Positions 10,531 through 19,626 of a DNA stretch of 64,000 nucleotides are shown here, piece by piece (within the stretch, counting starts at the first letter, position 1; the number at the start of each line of letters is the position of its first letter). Source of the stretch: Arthrobacter hankyongi (GTDB lineage Bacteria; Actinomycetota; Actinomycetes; Actinomycetales; Micrococcaceae); assembly GCF_022012395.1 (NCBI RefSeq), contig NZ_JAKLTQ010000022.1:24544-88543 (forward strand), read 5' to 3'. The translations under genes were made by a program, and so were the position numbers. The notes beneath the pieces were generated by a model. It had not been told where the DNA came from, ran no database searches, and saw only the letters and a program-made list of their open reading frames with translations.

Positions 10531-12048
10531 GTGACCCGTGAACACCACCCCGCCCCCGCCCATCCCGTCGAGGCAGCAGATGCCTCCGAGCAGACGCGCG
10601 TCCGCATGGAAAAGCGCGCCAAGCTGCTCGAGCGCGGCATGGAACCCTACCCGGTCGGGGTGGAGCGCACGCACACGCTGGCCGAGATCCGGGAAAAGTA
10701 CGGCCATCTCGAGGCGGACGAAACCACCGGCGACATCGTCGGGGTGACCGGCCGTGTGGTGTTCGTCCGCAACACCGGCAAGCTGTGCTTCGCGACCCTG
10801 CAGGAAGGCAACGGGACGCGGCTGCAGGCCATGCTCAGCCTGGCCAACGTGGGCGAGGACGCGCTGGCGGACTGGAAGGCGCTGGTGGACCTGGGCGACC
10901 ACGTCTTCATCCACGGCGAGGTGATCAGTTCCAAGCGCGGCGAGCTTTCCGTCATGGCCGACTCCTGGTCCATGGCCTCCAAGGCCCTGCGCCCGCTGCC
11001 GGTGCTGCACGCCGGGCTGAACGAGGAAACCCGCGTGCGCCAGCGCTACGTGGACCTGATCACCCGCGGCGAGGCCCGGCAGATGGTCTACACCCGTGCC
11101 GCCGTGGTCCGCTCGATCCGCGAGACCCTGCACGGCCACGGCTACGTGGAGGTGGAGACCCCGATACTGCAGCTGGTCCACGGTGGCGCCGCGGCCCGCC
11201 CGTTCCACACCCACCTGAACGCCTTCGACCAGGACATGACGCTGCGCATCGCCACCGAGCTGTACCTCAAGCGCGCCGTCGTCGGCGGGATCGACCGGGT
11301 CTTCGAGATCGGGCGCATTTTCCGCAACGAGGGCGTGGACTCCACGCACAGCCCCGAATTCACCACGCTGGAAAGCTACGAGGCCTACGCCGACCAGTTC
11401 GTGATGGCCGAGCGGATGCAGGAAATGATCCTCAACGCCGCGGACGCGGTGGGCACGCGCGTGATCGAGACCGACAAGGGCACCATCGACCTGAATGGGG
11501 AATGGCGCTGGCTGGGCGTGTACCCCGGACTGTCCGAAGCGGTGGGGGTCGAAATCACGCCGGAAACCAGCGGCCACGTGCTGCGCGACATCGCGGCCAA
11601 GCACGGGGTCAAGGTGGAGCCGCAGTGGGACACGCAGAAGATCGTCATCGAGCTTTTCGGCGAGATCGTGGAGCCGACGCTGCTGCAGCCGACCTTCGTC
11701 TACGACTACCCGCCGGCGGCCCAGCCGCTGGCCCGGCACCACCGCGACCGGCCCGGACTGATCGAGGCCTGGGACCTGATCATCGGCGGCATGGAACGCG
11801 GCACCGCGTTCTCCGAGCTGATCGACCCGGTCATCCAGCGCGAGCGGCTGGTGGAACAGTCGCGCAAGGCCGCCTCCGGCGACCACGAGGCGATGCAGCT
11901 GGACGAGGACTTCCTGCGCGCCCTCGAATACGGTGCGCCGCCGATGGGCGGCATCGGCCTGGGCATCGACCGGCTGGTCATGCTTTTCACCCAGGCGGGA
12001 ATCCGGGAGACCATCCTGTTCCCGCTGCTGAAGCCTGAATTGGGATAG
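10531..12048 (+). CDS. lysS: lysyl-tRNA synthetase, class II
   Basis: Charges tRNA-Lys; a tRNA-Lys gene lies 19 kb downstream. An N-terminal anticodon-binding OB fold (about 60-155) precedes the class II catalytic core. Motif 2 is visible as FEIGRIFRNEGVDSTHSPEF and motif 3 as GIGLGIDRLVMLF. 505 residues is normal, with no transmembrane LysX-type extension. The GTG start has no Shine-Dalgarno; TAACCT (10517-10522) lies eight bases upstream, so a near-leaderless message is possible. The start is otherwise supported by the charged N-terminal helix RVRMEKRAKLLERG. Confidence 0.95.
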   Translation: MTREHHPAPAHPVEAADASEQTRVRMEKRAKLLERGMEPYPVGVERTHTLAEIREKYGHLEADETTGDIVGVTGRVVFVRNTGKLCFATLQEGNGTRLQAMLSLANVGEDALADWKALVDLGDHVFIHGEVISSKRGELSVMADSWSMASKALRPLPVLHAGLNEETRVRQRYVDLITRGEARQMVYTRAAVVRSIRETLHGHGYVEVETPILQLVHGGAAARPFHTHLNAFDQDMTLRIATELYLKRAVVGGIDRVFEIGRIFRNEGVDSTHSPEFTTLESYEAYADQFVMAERMQEMILNAADAVGTRVIETDKGTIDLNGEWRWLGVYPGLSEAVGVEITPETSGHVLRDIAAKHGVKVEPQWDTQKIVIELFGEIVEPTLLQPTFVYDYPPAAQPLARHHRDRPGLIEAWDLIIGGMERGTAFSELIDPVIQRERLVEQSRKAASGDHEAMQLDEDFLRALEYGAPPMGGIGLGIDRLVMLFTQAGIRETILFPLLKPELG

Positions 12049-12051
12049 TTG

Positions 12052-12219
12052 ATGGAATACCTGTGGGTGCTGGCCCCCTCGGCCTGCGTTGGATTGTTGT
12101 TCTACTTCGTCATGAAGGCGCTCTTTAATGCCGACCGCAAGGAACGCCAGGCATTGGCCGAGGCCGAGCGCGAGGCGGATGCCGGAACCGCCGCCAATCG
12201 CGACAATTCCGGACAATAG
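12052..12219 (+). CDS. small single-pass membrane protein after lysS
   Basis: A 55-codon ORF from ATG 12052 to TAG 12219, starting three bases after the lysS stop. Residues 3-24 are hydrophobic (LWVLAPSACVGLLFYFVM) and the remainder is a charged cytoplasmic tail with a short Glu/Arg-rich helix (ADRKERQALAEAEREAD). The position after lysS, before a strong hairpin, and the sensible membrane topology argue for a real gene. The product is not recognised. Very small proteins are hard to judge, so this stays moderate. Confidence 0.6.
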   Translation: MEYLWVLAPSACVGLLFYFVMKALFNADRKERQALAEAEREADAGTAANRDNSGQ

Positions 12220-12272
12220 CCGGAATTGCCGCCCGGGGGCTGTTTCCGGCCGGAATAGATTGCCGGATTATG

Positions 12273-12303
12273 GGCGCCGGTGTCCCTCAGGGGCACCGGC
12301 GCC
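12273..12303 (+). terminator. strong hairpin ending the ftsH-fol-pan-lysS unit
   Basis: GGCGCCGGTG (12273-12282) pairs perfectly with CACCGGCGCC (12294-12303). An inner CCC/GGG pairing (12284-12286 with 12291-12293) extends the stem past a single bulged T. Only a weak T content follows, as is common for actinobacterial terminators. Confidence 0.7.
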
Positions 12304-12421
12304 TTGCCCTGCCCGGGGGGACATTGTACGGACCGTCGAAAGCCAATCGGCCGGTGTCCGATAGCGTCCGCGGCGTTATGCTGAAAATGTCCGGATCCGA
12401 TTAATTCCGCGGCCGGAATCC

Positions 12422-12440
12422 GTTAGGCATTCATCCTAAC
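12422..12440 (+). promoter_or_regulatory. palindrome upstream of the lsr2 promoter
   Basis: GTTAGG and CCTAAC flank a 7-base spacer (CATTCAT), ending 16 bases before the lsr2 -35 box. The surrounding 180 bases are visibly AT-richer than the rest of the window. A repressor or activator site, or Lsr2 autoregulation, are both possible. Confidence 0.4.
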
Positions 12441-12456
12441 AATCACACTGGACATG

Positions 12457-12485
12457 TTGCCTGCTAAAGCCCCATGGGACATAAT
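12457..12485 (+). promoter_or_regulatory. lsr2 promoter, TTGCCT-N17-CATAAT
   Basis: TTGCCT (12457-12462) and CATAAT (12480-12485) are separated by exactly 17 bases. The -10 end lies 53 bases before the lsr2 GTG. AAGGAG (12527-12532) follows as the ribosome site, six bases before the start. Confidence 0.6.
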
Positions 12486-12538
12486 CGGACTGGCCCTGGG
12501 GAGGCCATTAATTCAGGACCATACATAAGGAGCCGAGA

Positions 12539-12886
12539 GTGGCGCAGGAATACGTGCTTGTTAAGACTGACGACCTGGATGGTGGAAAGGCCGACGAAAC
12601 CGTCCACTTCAGCCTCGACTCGAAAAACTATGTCATTGACCTGACCACGGCGAATGCCCAGGCGCTGCGCGATGCCCTCAAGCCCTTTGTGGCGAAGGCC
12701 CGCGAGGAGGCGCCCCGCCGGGAGGCGGCCGGCCGCGGCGCCAAAGGCAGGACCCCGGCGGCGGTCCGCAGCCACGATGCCTCGGCGGTGCGCAGCTGGG
12801 CGCGGGAGCACGGCTACCAGGTCAGCGACCGCGGCCGGGTGCAGTCGAACATCCTGGAGGCCTACCGCCAGGCCGTCGGCAGCTGA
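12539..12886 (+). CDS. lsr2: nucleoid-associated protein Lsr2
   Basis: Histone-like bridging protein that silences AT-rich, often acquired, DNA in actinobacteria. The N-terminal oligomerisation domain (MAQEYVLVKTDDLDGG, then DETVHFSLDSKNYVIDLT) is followed by a basic linker. The C-terminal DNA-binding domain (SWAREHGYQVSDRGR) has the RGR minor-groove hook at 98-100. 115 residues is the usual length. GTG 12539 is supported by AAGGAG six bases upstream. The lysS-lsr2-clpC order is conserved in mycobacteria. The gene is bracketed by its own promoter and a strong hairpin, so it is probably monocistronic. Confidence 0.95.
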   Translation: MAQEYVLVKTDDLDGGKADETVHFSLDSKNYVIDLTTANAQALRDALKPFVAKAREEAPRREAAGRGAKGRTPAAVRSHDASAVRSWAREHGYQVSDRGRVQSNILEAYRQAVGS

Positions 12887-12900
12887 CCGCCGGCACCGGC

Positions 12901-12936
12901 GGCAGGAGGCGGGCACTTCGGTGCCCGCCTCCTGCC
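12901..12936 (+). terminator. lsr2 terminator, 16-bp perfect hairpin with TTCG loop
   Basis: A 16-base arm (12901-12916) pairs perfectly with 12921-12936 around a TTCG tetraloop closed by C-G, an exceptionally stable arrangement. It begins 14 bases after the lsr2 stop. No T-run follows. Confidence 0.8.
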
Positions 12937-13032
12937 GTGTCCGGCCGCGATTTTCCCCCTAGGGCGAACAGGCCCCACATTCACTTGCCGGGCACGTAGC
13001 ATCAAAGTACGCAGTAGCTAGGAGTGTGCGAG

Positions 13033-15534
13033 ATGTTTGAGAGATTTACCGACCGTGCCCGTCGCGTTGTCGTGCTGGCTCAAGAAGAAGCCCGCATGCT
13101 CAACCACAACTACATTGGTACCGAACACATCCTCCTGGGTTTGATCCACGAGGGGGAGGGTGTCGCGGCAAAGGCGCTGGAATTTCTCGGTGTCACGCTC
13201 AACGGCGTCCGTGAGCAGGTGCAGGAAATCATCGGCCAGGGCCAGCAGGCCCCGAGCGGCCACATCCCGTTCACTCCGCGTGCCAAGAAGGTGCTCGAGC
13301 TGTCCCTGCGCGAGGCGCTGCAGCTGGGCCACAACTACATCGGTACCGAGCACATCCTGCTGGGCCTGATCCGCGAAGGCGAAGGCGTGGCCACCCAGGT
13401 GCTCGTCAAGCTGGGGGCCGACCTGAACCGCGTCCGCCAGCAGGTCATCCAGCTGCTCTCGGGCTACCAGGGCAAGGAGCCGGTGTCCTCCGGCAGCCAG
13501 CAGCAGGAGGGCACGCCGGCAGGTTCGGTGGTGCTGGACCAGTTCGGCCGCAACCTGACCCAGGCCGCCCGCGAGGGCAAGCTGGACCCGGTGATCGGGC
13601 GCGAGCACGAGATGGAACGCGTTATGCAGGTCCTCTCCCGCCGTACTAAAAACAACCCAGTGCTCATCGGCGAGCCCGGCGTCGGCAAGACCGCCGTGGT
13701 GGAGGGGCTGGCGCAGTCCATCGTGCGCGGCGACGTCCCGGAGACCATCAAGGACAAGCAGCTCTACACCCTGGACCTCGGGTCCCTGGTGGCCGGTTCG
13801 CGCTACCGCGGTGACTTCGAGGAACGGCTGAAGAAGGTGCTGAAGGAGATCCGCACGCGCGGGGACATCATCCTCTTCATCGACGAAATCCACACCCTGG
13901 TGGGTGCCGGCGCCGCCGAGGGCGCCATTGACGCCGCATCCATCCTCAAGCCCATGCTGGCCCGCGGCGAACTGCAGACCATCGGGGCCACCACGCTGGA
14001 CGAGTACCGCAAGCACATCGAAAAGGATGCCGCGCTGGAGCGGCGCTTCCAGCCGATCCAGGTCCAGGAGCCCTCGGTCGAGCATGCGGTGCAGATCCTG
14101 CGCGGCCTGCGGGACCGGTACGAGGCCCACCACCGCGTCTCCATCACGGACGGCGCGCTGGAGGCCGCCGCGAACCTGGCGCACCGCTACATTTCGGACC
14201 GCTTCCTGCCGGACAAGGCGATCGACCTGATCGACGAGGCCGGCGCCCGGCTGCGCATCCGCCGGATGACCGCTCCGCCGGAGCTGAAGGACATCGACGA
14301 GCGGATTGCCGAGCTGAAGAAGCGCAAGGAATCGGCCATCGACGCCCAGGACTTCGAGGGCGCCGCCGCGCTGCGCGACCGGGAGAGCAAGCTGCAGGAC
14401 GAGCGTGCCGCCAAGGAACGCGCCTGGAAGTCCGGTGACCTGGACGATATCGCCGAGGTGGACGAGGACCTGATCGCCGAGGTGCTGGCCAACTCCACCG
14501 GCATCCCGGTCTTCAAGCTGACCGAGGAAGAGTCCTCGCGGCTGCTGCACATGGAAGACGAGCTGCACAAGCGTGTGGTCGGCCAGGACCAGGCGATCAA
14601 GGCAATCTCCCAGGCCATCCGCCGCACCCGTGCCGGGCTGAAGGACCCGAAGCGTCCGGGCGGTTCGTTCATCTTCGCCGGCCCCACCGGCGTCGGCAAG
14701 ACCGAACTGGCCAAGGCGCTGGCCGAGTTCCTCTTCGGCGAGGAAGACGCGCTGATCACCCTGGACATGTCCGAGTACTCGGAGAAGCACACGGTTTCGC
14801 GCCTCTTCGGTGCCCCTCCGGGCTACGTCGGCTACGAAGAGGGCGGCCAGCTGACCGAGAAGGTCCGCCGCCGGCCGTTCTCGGTGGTGCTCTTCGACGA
14901 GGTGGAAAAGGCCCACGCGGACCTGTTCAACTCGCTGCTGCAGATCCTGGAAGACGGGCGCCTGACCGACAGCCAGGGCCGGGTGGTGGACTTCAAGAAC
15001 ACCGTCATCATCATGACCACCAACCTCGGCACCCGGGACATCTCCAAGGGCGTCATGACCGGCTTCCAGTCCGGCACCGACACCAGGACCGGTTACGAGC
15101 GGATGCGTTCCCGGGTCCAGGACGAGCTCAAGCAGCACTTCCGGCCCGAGTTCCTCAACCGTGTTGACGACATCGTGGTCTTCCCGCAGCTGTCCGAGTC
15201 GGAGATCGTGGAGATCGTGGACCTGTTCATCACCCGGCTGCAGAAGCGGCTGAGCGAGAAGTCCATGACCATCGAGCTGAGCTCGGCGGCGAAGTCCCTG
15301 CTGGCCCACCGCGGCTACGATCCGACCATGGGGGCCCGGCCGCTGCGCCGGACCATCCAGCGGGAGATCGAGGACCAGCTCTCGGAGAAGATCCTCTTCG
15401 GCGAGGTCCATCCCGGCGAGACGATCCACGTGGACGTCGACGGCGAGGGGGATGCCGCCAAGTTCACCTTCACCAGCACGGGGACGCCGAAATCCCTGGA
15501 GAAGGCAACGGATACCCCGGCGCTGTCCCAGTAA
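13033..15534 (+). CDS. clpC: ATP-dependent Clp protease ATPase subunit ClpC
   Basis: AAA+ unfoldase that feeds substrates to the ClpP peptidase. Two N-terminal Clp repeats (about 1-145) precede AAA module 1 with Walker A GEPGVGKT (213-220), a UVR-type coiled segment (about 415-455) and AAA module 2 with Walker A GPTGVGKT (550-557). I chose ATG 13033 because GGAG lies eight bases upstream and [10 protein letters not shown] is the canonical beginning; GTG 13024 overlaps the ribosome site. 833 residues matches mycobacterial ClpC1. A half-site GGGCGAAC (12962-12969) resembles one arm of a ClgR box, but the other arm is not convincing. Confidence 0.96.
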   Translation: MFERFTDRARRVVVLAQEEARMLNHNYIGTEHILLGLIHEGEGVAAKALEFLGVTLNGVREQVQEIIGQGQQAPSGHIPFTPRAKKVLELSLREALQLGHNYIGTEHILLGLIREGEGVATQVLVKLGADLNRVRQQVIQLLSGYQGKEPVSSGSQQQEGTPAGSVVLDQFGRNLTQAAREGKLDPVIGREHEMERVMQVLSRRTKNNPVLIGEPGVGKTAVVEGLAQSIVRGDVPETIKDKQLYTLDLGSLVAGSRYRGDFEERLKKVLKEIRTRGDIILFIDEIHTLVGAGAAEGAIDAASILKPMLARGELQTIGATTLDEYRKHIEKDAALERRFQPIQVQEPSVEHAVQILRGLRDRYEAHHRVSITDGALEAAANLAHRYISDRFLPDKAIDLIDEAGARLRIRRMTAPPELKDIDERIAELKKRKESAIDAQDFEGAAALRDRESKLQDERAAKERAWKSGDLDDIAEVDEDLIAEVLANSTGIPVFKLTEEESSRLLHMEDELHKRVVGQDQAIKAISQAIRRTRAGLKDPKRPGGSFIFAGPTGVGKTELAKALAEFLFGEEDALITLDMSEYSEKHTVSRLFGAPPGYVGYEEGGQLTEKVRRRPFSVVLFDEVEKAHADLFNSLLQILEDGRLTDSQGRVVDFKNTVIIMTTNLGTRDISKGVMTGFQSGTDTRTGYERMRSRVQDELKQHFRPEFLNRVDDIVVFPQLSESEIVEIVDLFITRLQKRLSEKSMTIELSSAAKSLLAHRGYDPTMGARPLRRTIQREIEDQLSEKILFGEVHPGETIHVDVDGEGDAAKFTFTSTGTPKSLEKATDTPALSQ

Positions 15535-15556
15535 CCGTCCCGCACCTGCGCGAACG

Positions 15557-15600
15557 AACAGGCCGGGGCCCGGATTTCCGGGTTCCCGGCCTGTTTTCTT
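15557..15600 (+). terminator. clpC terminator
   Basis: AACAGGCCGGG (15557-15567) pairs with CCCGGCCTGTT (15585-15595), an 11-bp stem whose 3' side runs into TTCTT. This is a conventional intrinsic terminator shape, 23 bases after the clpC stop. Confidence 0.8.
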
Positions 15601-15603
15601 GTC

Positions 15604-15630
15604 CCGGACCGCCGGCCGCCGGCGGTCCGG
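15604..15630. repeat. second hairpin, 12-bp near-palindrome
   Basis: CCGGACCGCCGG (15604-15615) pairs with CCGGCGGTCCGG (15619-15630) around a 3-base loop. It stands directly behind the clpC terminator and may back it up or insulate the next gene. Confidence 0.6.
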
Positions 15631-15696
15631 CACGAAAATCCGGGCGGAAACCGGCCGGATCCGCCGCTGCCCCTGACGCCGCGGGCCGCCGCTGGC

Positions 15697-15702
15697 TAGG
15701 AT
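15697..15702 (+). promoter_or_regulatory. -10 box, leaderless start of the S9 peptidase gene
   Basis: TAGGAT ends six bases before ATG 15709. There is no Shine-Dalgarno. This spacing puts the transcription start at the ATG. Confidence 0.5.
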
Positions 15703-15708
15703 GTCCGC

Positions 15709-17913
15709 ATGACTTCTGAAACAGTTCTTTCCGAACCCTCGAGCGTGGACGACGCCGGGCAGGCAGCGCAGCCTGCCGAGGCGGTCCGGCCGGCGACTCC
15801 GTTCCACAGCCTGGACCATTACATCGCCCTGCCCCGGCTGAGCACGCTGGCCCTGAGCGCGGACGGCAACCGGCTCGTCACCGCCGTCGGCACGCTGTCG
15901 GCCAAAGGCACCGAATACACCACCGCGCTGTGGGAACTCGATCCTGCCGGGCAGCGGCCGGCCCGGCGGATCACCCGCAGCGCCAAGGGCGAGGCGGGCG
16001 CCGCCTTCCTGCGCAACGGCGACCTGCTGTTCACCTCGGCGCGGCCGGATCCGGACATGTCCGACGCCGACGCCGGCAACGGCCCGGTCGCGGCGCTGTG
16101 GAAGATTCCCGCCGCCGGCGGGGAAGGCCGCGTGGTGCTCTCCCGGCCCGGCGGCATTGCCGCCGTGCAGGCCGCCAGGGATGCGGACACCGTGACGGTG
16201 ACGGCCCCGGTGCTGGCCGGCTCGGCCGACGAGGACGACGACGCCGCGCGGCGCAAGGCGCGCCAGGAACGCAAGGTGGGGGCGATCCTGCATTCGGGCT
16301 ACCCGGTCCGGTTCTGGGACCAGGACCTGGGTCCGGGGCAGGCCCGGCACTTCGTGCTCGAACCCGCCGGGCCGGGCGCCGGCGGCCTGGACCCGTCGGC
16401 GGCCGCGGAGGCTGCCGACGCCGATCCGGGGCTGCCCGGCACCATCGACGCCGAGCCCGCGCTGAAGCTGCTTAACATCACCCCCGATGCCGGCGCGGCC
16501 CTGCTGGAGGCCGGTTCGGCGCTGAGCCCGGACGGCCGCACGCTGCTGACCGGATACCGCAGGCCGCTGGCGCGCGGCGATTCGCGCAGCGTGCTCGCCG
16601 CGGTGGATACCGCCACCGGCGCGCGGCGGATCCTGCTGGACAGCGAGGACGCCGAATACCAGCCGGGCCCGGTCAGCCCGGACAACCGCCGCGCCGTCGT
16701 CGTGCGCGAACTGATCTCCGGACCCGACCGCATCCCGGACGTGACGCTGGGCCTGGTCTCGCTGTCCGACGGCGGCTTCGTCCCGCTGGCGGCGGACTGG
16801 GACCGCTGGCCGCACCCGGCCGGCTGGCTGCCGGACGGCTCGGCCGTGGTGGTGACCGCCGACGAGGACGGCCGCACCCCGGTATTCCTGATCGACACCG
16901 CCTCCGGTACCGTGCGCCGGGTGACCGGCGACGACGCGGCCTACACCGACGTCGTCGTCAGCCCGGACGGCCGGTACGCCTACGCGCTGCGCAGCAGCTA
17001 CCGGTTCCCGCCCGAACCGGTGCGGATCGACCTGGCCAGCGGCGGCATCCTGCCGCTGCCCTCCCCGGCGGCCCGGCCCCAGCTGCCCGGACGGCTGGAG
17101 GAGGTGGAGACGACGGTGACGGCCAACGGAACCAGTACCCGGGTGCGCGGCTGGCTGGCCCTGCCCGCCGATGCCTCGGCACAGCGGCCGGCGCCGCTGC
17201 TGCTGTGGGTGCACGGCGGTCCGCTCAGCTCCTGGAACGCGTGGAGCTGGCGCTGGTGCCCGTGGATCCTGGTGGCCTGCGGCTATGCCGTGCTGCTGCC
17301 GGATCCGGCGCTGTCCACCGGGTACGGCAAGGAATTCGTGCGCCGCGGCTGGGGCCGGTGGGGGCAGGAGCCGTTCACCGACCTGATGGCCATCACGGAC
17401 GAGGCGGAGCGGCGCCCGGACATCGATTCCTCGCGCACTGCCGCCATGGGCGGGTCCTTCGGCGGCTACATGGCCAACTGGATCGCCGGGCACACGGACC
17501 GCTTCCGCGCCATCGTCACCCACGCCAGCCTCTGGGCGCTGGACCAGTTCGGACCCACCACGGATGTGTCCACCTACTGGGAAAAGGAGATGACCGCCGA
17601 GCGGGCCGAGGCCAACTCGCCGCACCGGCACGTGGAAGAGATCCGCACCCCGATGCTGGTCATCCACGGGGACAAGGACTACCGCGTGCCGGTCGGCGAG
17701 GGGCTGCGGCTGTGGTACGAACTGCTCTCGCGCTCCGGCCTGCCCGCGGACGAGAACGGGGACACGGTGCACCGCTTCCTGTACTTCCCGGACGAGAACC
17801 ACTGGGTCCTCAGCCCCCAGCACGCCCGCGTCTGGTACTCCGTGGTGGAAAACTTCCTGGCCCGGCACGTGCTCGGCCAGGAAACCGGGCTCCCGGCCGA
17901 ACTCGGCCTCTGA
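15709..17913 (+). CDS. S9 family peptidase (prolyl oligopeptidase / acylaminoacyl-peptidase type)
   Basis: Cytosolic serine peptidase for oligopeptides, no signal peptide. Residues about 30-455 form an N-terminal beta-propeller with repeated SPDG-type turns. The C-terminal alpha/beta hydrolase has nucleophile Ser583 in GGSFGGY, Asp657 in HGDKDYRVP and His698 in DENHWV, the complete triad in the right order. An Asp-rich insert (ADEDDDAARRKARQERK) lies in the propeller. 734 residues is normal for the family. It has its own leaderless-type promoter and is convergent with the lipoprotein gene downstream. Confidence 0.92.
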   Translation: MTSETVLSEPSSVDDAGQAAQPAEAVRPATPFHSLDHYIALPRLSTLALSADGNRLVTAVGTLSAKGTEYTTALWELDPAGQRPARRITRSAKGEAGAAFLRNGDLLFTSARPDPDMSDADAGNGPVAALWKIPAAGGEGRVVLSRPGGIAAVQAARDADTVTVTAPVLAGSADEDDDAARRKARQERKVGAILHSGYPVRFWDQDLGPGQARHFVLEPAGPGAGGLDPSAAAEAADADPGLPGTIDAEPALKLLNITPDAGAALLEAGSALSPDGRTLLTGYRRPLARGDSRSVLAAVDTATGARRILLDSEDAEYQPGPVSPDNRRAVVVRELISGPDRIPDVTLGLVSLSDGGFVPLAADWDRWPHPAGWLPDGSAVVVTADEDGRTPVFLIDTASGTVRRVTGDDAAYTDVVVSPDGRYAYALRSSYRFPPEPVRIDLASGGILPLPSPAARPQLPGRLEEVETTVTANGTSTRVRGWLALPADASAQRPAPLLLWVHGGPLSSWNAWSWRWCPWILVACGYAVLLPDPALSTGYGKEFVRRGWGRWGQEPFTDLMAITDEAERRPDIDSSRTAAMGGSFGGYMANWIAGHTDRFRAIVTHASLWALDQFGPTTDVSTYWEKEMTAERAEANSPHRHVEEIRTPMLVIHGDKDYRVPVGEGLRLWYELLSRSGLPADENGDTVHRFLYFPDENHWVLSPQHARVWYSVVENFLARHVLGQETGLPAELGL

Positions 17914-17916
17914 GCC

Positions 17917-17944
17917 GGGGCCTGGGCCGGCAGCGGCAGGCTCC
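17917..17944. terminator. hairpin between convergent S9 peptidase and lipoprotein genes
   Basis: GGGGCCTG (17917-17924) pairs with CAGGCTCC (17937-17944) with one G.U pair. It lies in the 37-base gap between converging stops. No T-run is present. Confidence 0.4.
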
Positions 17945-17950
17945 GGGCGG

Positions 17951-18505
17951 TCAGCGGCCGGATTCCGGGGCGAGGGGGTGCAGGCCCGCGGTGTCCAGGA
18001 CCAGGGCCAGCTGCGGCTCCGCGCCCGGACACTGCGGGCCGTTGGGATAGACCAGGCGGGCCTCCGCGGCCAGCGGCTCGAGCCGGCGCCGGGAACCGTC
18101 CCGGCCGATGACCACGGCGCGGACCTCGACGGCGCCGGCGGCCAGGGCGGGCAGCGCGGCGAACCCGGTGAGCGTCCCGTCGGGGCGGGCCGTGGCCGAG
18201 CAGGCCTGGTCCGGATCCGCGGAGCCGCCGGATGCCGGCGGGCAGTCCCCGCCGGAGGTGGTGCTGCCCGGCACCAGCTCCGGATCGGCTGCCGTGCAGC
18301 TGCCCTGCTGGCAGACTTCCAGCCGGACGCCGCGGACCGCGGCGGCGGTGTCCGCCGCGACCGTGAGCGACAGGCCGCGCAGGGCGGCGATCTCGGTGCA
18401 GGCCAGGCCGCTGCCGGCCGGCTGTCCGCAGGCCGCCAGCCAGAGGACCGCGGCTGCGGCCAGCTGCAGCCGGGCCGGCCGCCGGCCAAAAACGGGCAGG
18501 TTCAT
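17951..18505 (-). CDS. putative lipoprotein
   Basis: 184 residues. An N-terminal basic stretch, a hydrophobic core and the lipobox LAAC (residues 23-26, lipidated Cys26) mark a secreted lipoprotein anchored in the membrane. The mature part holds further cysteines (36, 65, 70, 88, 102 and 159) that could form disulfides, plus a Gly/Ser-rich segment. I do not recognise the family. It lies 40 bases downstream of mutY on the same strand and may be co-transcribed. TACGAT lies nine bases before the ATG, so an own promoter is also possible. Confidence 0.7.
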   Translation of the reverse strand: MNLPVFGRRPARLQLAAAAVLWLAACGQPAGSGLACTEIAALRGLSLTVAADTAAAVRGVRLEVCQQGSCTAADPELVPGSTTSGGDCPPASGGSADPDQACSATARPDGTLTGFAALPALAAGAVEVRAVVIGRDGSRRRLEPLAAEARLVYPNGPQCPGAEPQLALVLDTAGLHPLAPESGR

Positions 18506-18545
18506 GATGCGCCCATCGTAGCGGTTGGGGCGCCCGGGCCCAGGC

Positions 18546-19541
18546 TCAGGCCGGCAGGGCCACGCCGCCGGCCGAGGCCTCGGCGAGCCCGTCCGCCAGC
18601 AGCCCGTCCAGGCAGCGGGCCAGCTGCTCGTCGCTCGCGTTCAGGGCCTGCAGTCGGCGCAGTTCGGCGCCCAGTCCGCCGGGGTGTTCCGGCTGCCCGG
18701 CCGCCACCAGGTCCACGGAGCCGAGCAGCAGTTCGGGCAGGACCGGCCCGGTCGCGTGGCGCAGCACGGCCATCATGGCCCCGCGCACCTGGCGGTCCGT
18801 CCCGGCCCAGGCCTGGCCCTTGGGCACATAGCGCGGCTCCGGCCGCCCGGCGGCCACCCAGGCGCAGGCATCCAGCACCGGGCACTGTCCGCACTTGGGC
18901 GACCGCGCGGTGCACACCAGCGCGCCGAGCTCCATCACCCCGGCATTCCAGGTCCTGGCCCCGGCGGGGTCCGGCATCAGGGCCTGCGCACGCCGCATTT
19001 CCCCGGCCGTGAGCGACGGCGCCGGCAGCGCCTCGCCGCCGACCAGCCGCGCATGCACCCGGCGGACGTTGGTGTCCACCACGGTTTCGGGGGCATCGAA
19101 GGCGAAGGACGCAATCGCAGCCGCGGTGTAGGTGCCCACCCCCGGCAGCTTGAGCAGCTCCGCGTAGCTGCCGGGCACTGCCCCGGCGTGGCCGGCCACG
19201 ATGGCGGTGGCGGCAGCGTGCAGCCGCAGCGCCCGCCGGGGGTAGCCAAGGCGGCCCCAGGCACGCACCGCTTCACCGCTGGGCGCGGCGGCCAGCGCCG
19301 CAGGTTCCGGCCAGCGCTCGAGCCACTGCTCCCAGACCGGCAGCACCCGGGACACGGGAGTCTGCTGCAGCATGAATTCGCTGACCATGATGCCCCAGGG
19401 GCTGCAGTCCGGCTCGCGCCAGGGCAGTCGGCGGGCATTGGCTTCGAACCAGCCGGCGATCCGGTGGTGCAGCAGTCCGGCGTCGGCGACCGGGACGGCG
19501 CTCTGGGGCGCAGCGGATTCCGTCAGGGTGGTTTTCGGCAT
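18546..19541 (-). CDS. mutY: A/G-specific adenine glycosylase
   Basis: Removes adenine mispaired with 8-oxoguanine in base excision repair. The helix-hairpin-helix LPGVGTYTAAAI and the catalytic aspartate in VDTNVRRV are present. The 4Fe-4S ligands follow the family spacing C-X6-C-X2-C-X5-C (CTARSPKCGQCPVLDAC). The C-terminal domain is short, as in many actinobacterial MutY. I chose the ATG at 19541 (MPKTTLTES) because AGGAG lies five bases upstream; the frame continues to 19607 without a ribosome site. 331 residues. Divergent from the anchored protein at 19627. Confidence 0.93.
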   Translation of the reverse strand: MPKTTLTESAAPQSAVPVADAGLLHHRIAGWFEANARRLPWREPDCSPWGIMVSEFMLQQTPVSRVLPVWEQWLERWPEPAALAAAPSGEAVRAWGRLGYPRRALRLHAAATAIVAGHAGAVPGSYAELLKLPGVGTYTAAAIASFAFDAPETVVDTNVRRVHARLVGGEALPAPSLTAGEMRRAQALMPDPAGARTWNAGVMELGALVCTARSPKCGQCPVLDACAWVAAGRPEPRYVPKGQAWAGTDRQVRGAMMAVLRHATGPVLPELLLGSVDLVAAGQPEHPGGLGAELRRLQALNASDEQLARCLDGLLADGLAEASAGGVALPA

Positions 19542-19614
19542 GTGGCTCCTAGCTTGTGACCACCAATACTGTACTGCCCGGCGTGGTGCGCCGGGTCCGA
19601 AGTGCATCGCTCCT

Positions 19615-19620
19615 TAGCCT
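19615..19620 (+). promoter_or_regulatory. -10 box, leaderless start of the gene at 19627
   Basis: TAGCCT ends six bases before ATG 19627. The AAGGA between them abuts the ATG and is too close to act as a ribosome site. Confidence 0.45.
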
Positions 19621-19626
19621 TAAGGA

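Noticed and set aside
12962..12969. ClgR operator before clpC
   Set aside because: Only one half-site (GGGCGAAC) is convincing; the expected opposite arm is absent.
13018..18489. An 1823-codon open frame on the minus strand across clpC and the S9 peptidase
   Set aside because: It runs antisense through genes with complete catalytic motifs and joins unrelated regions.
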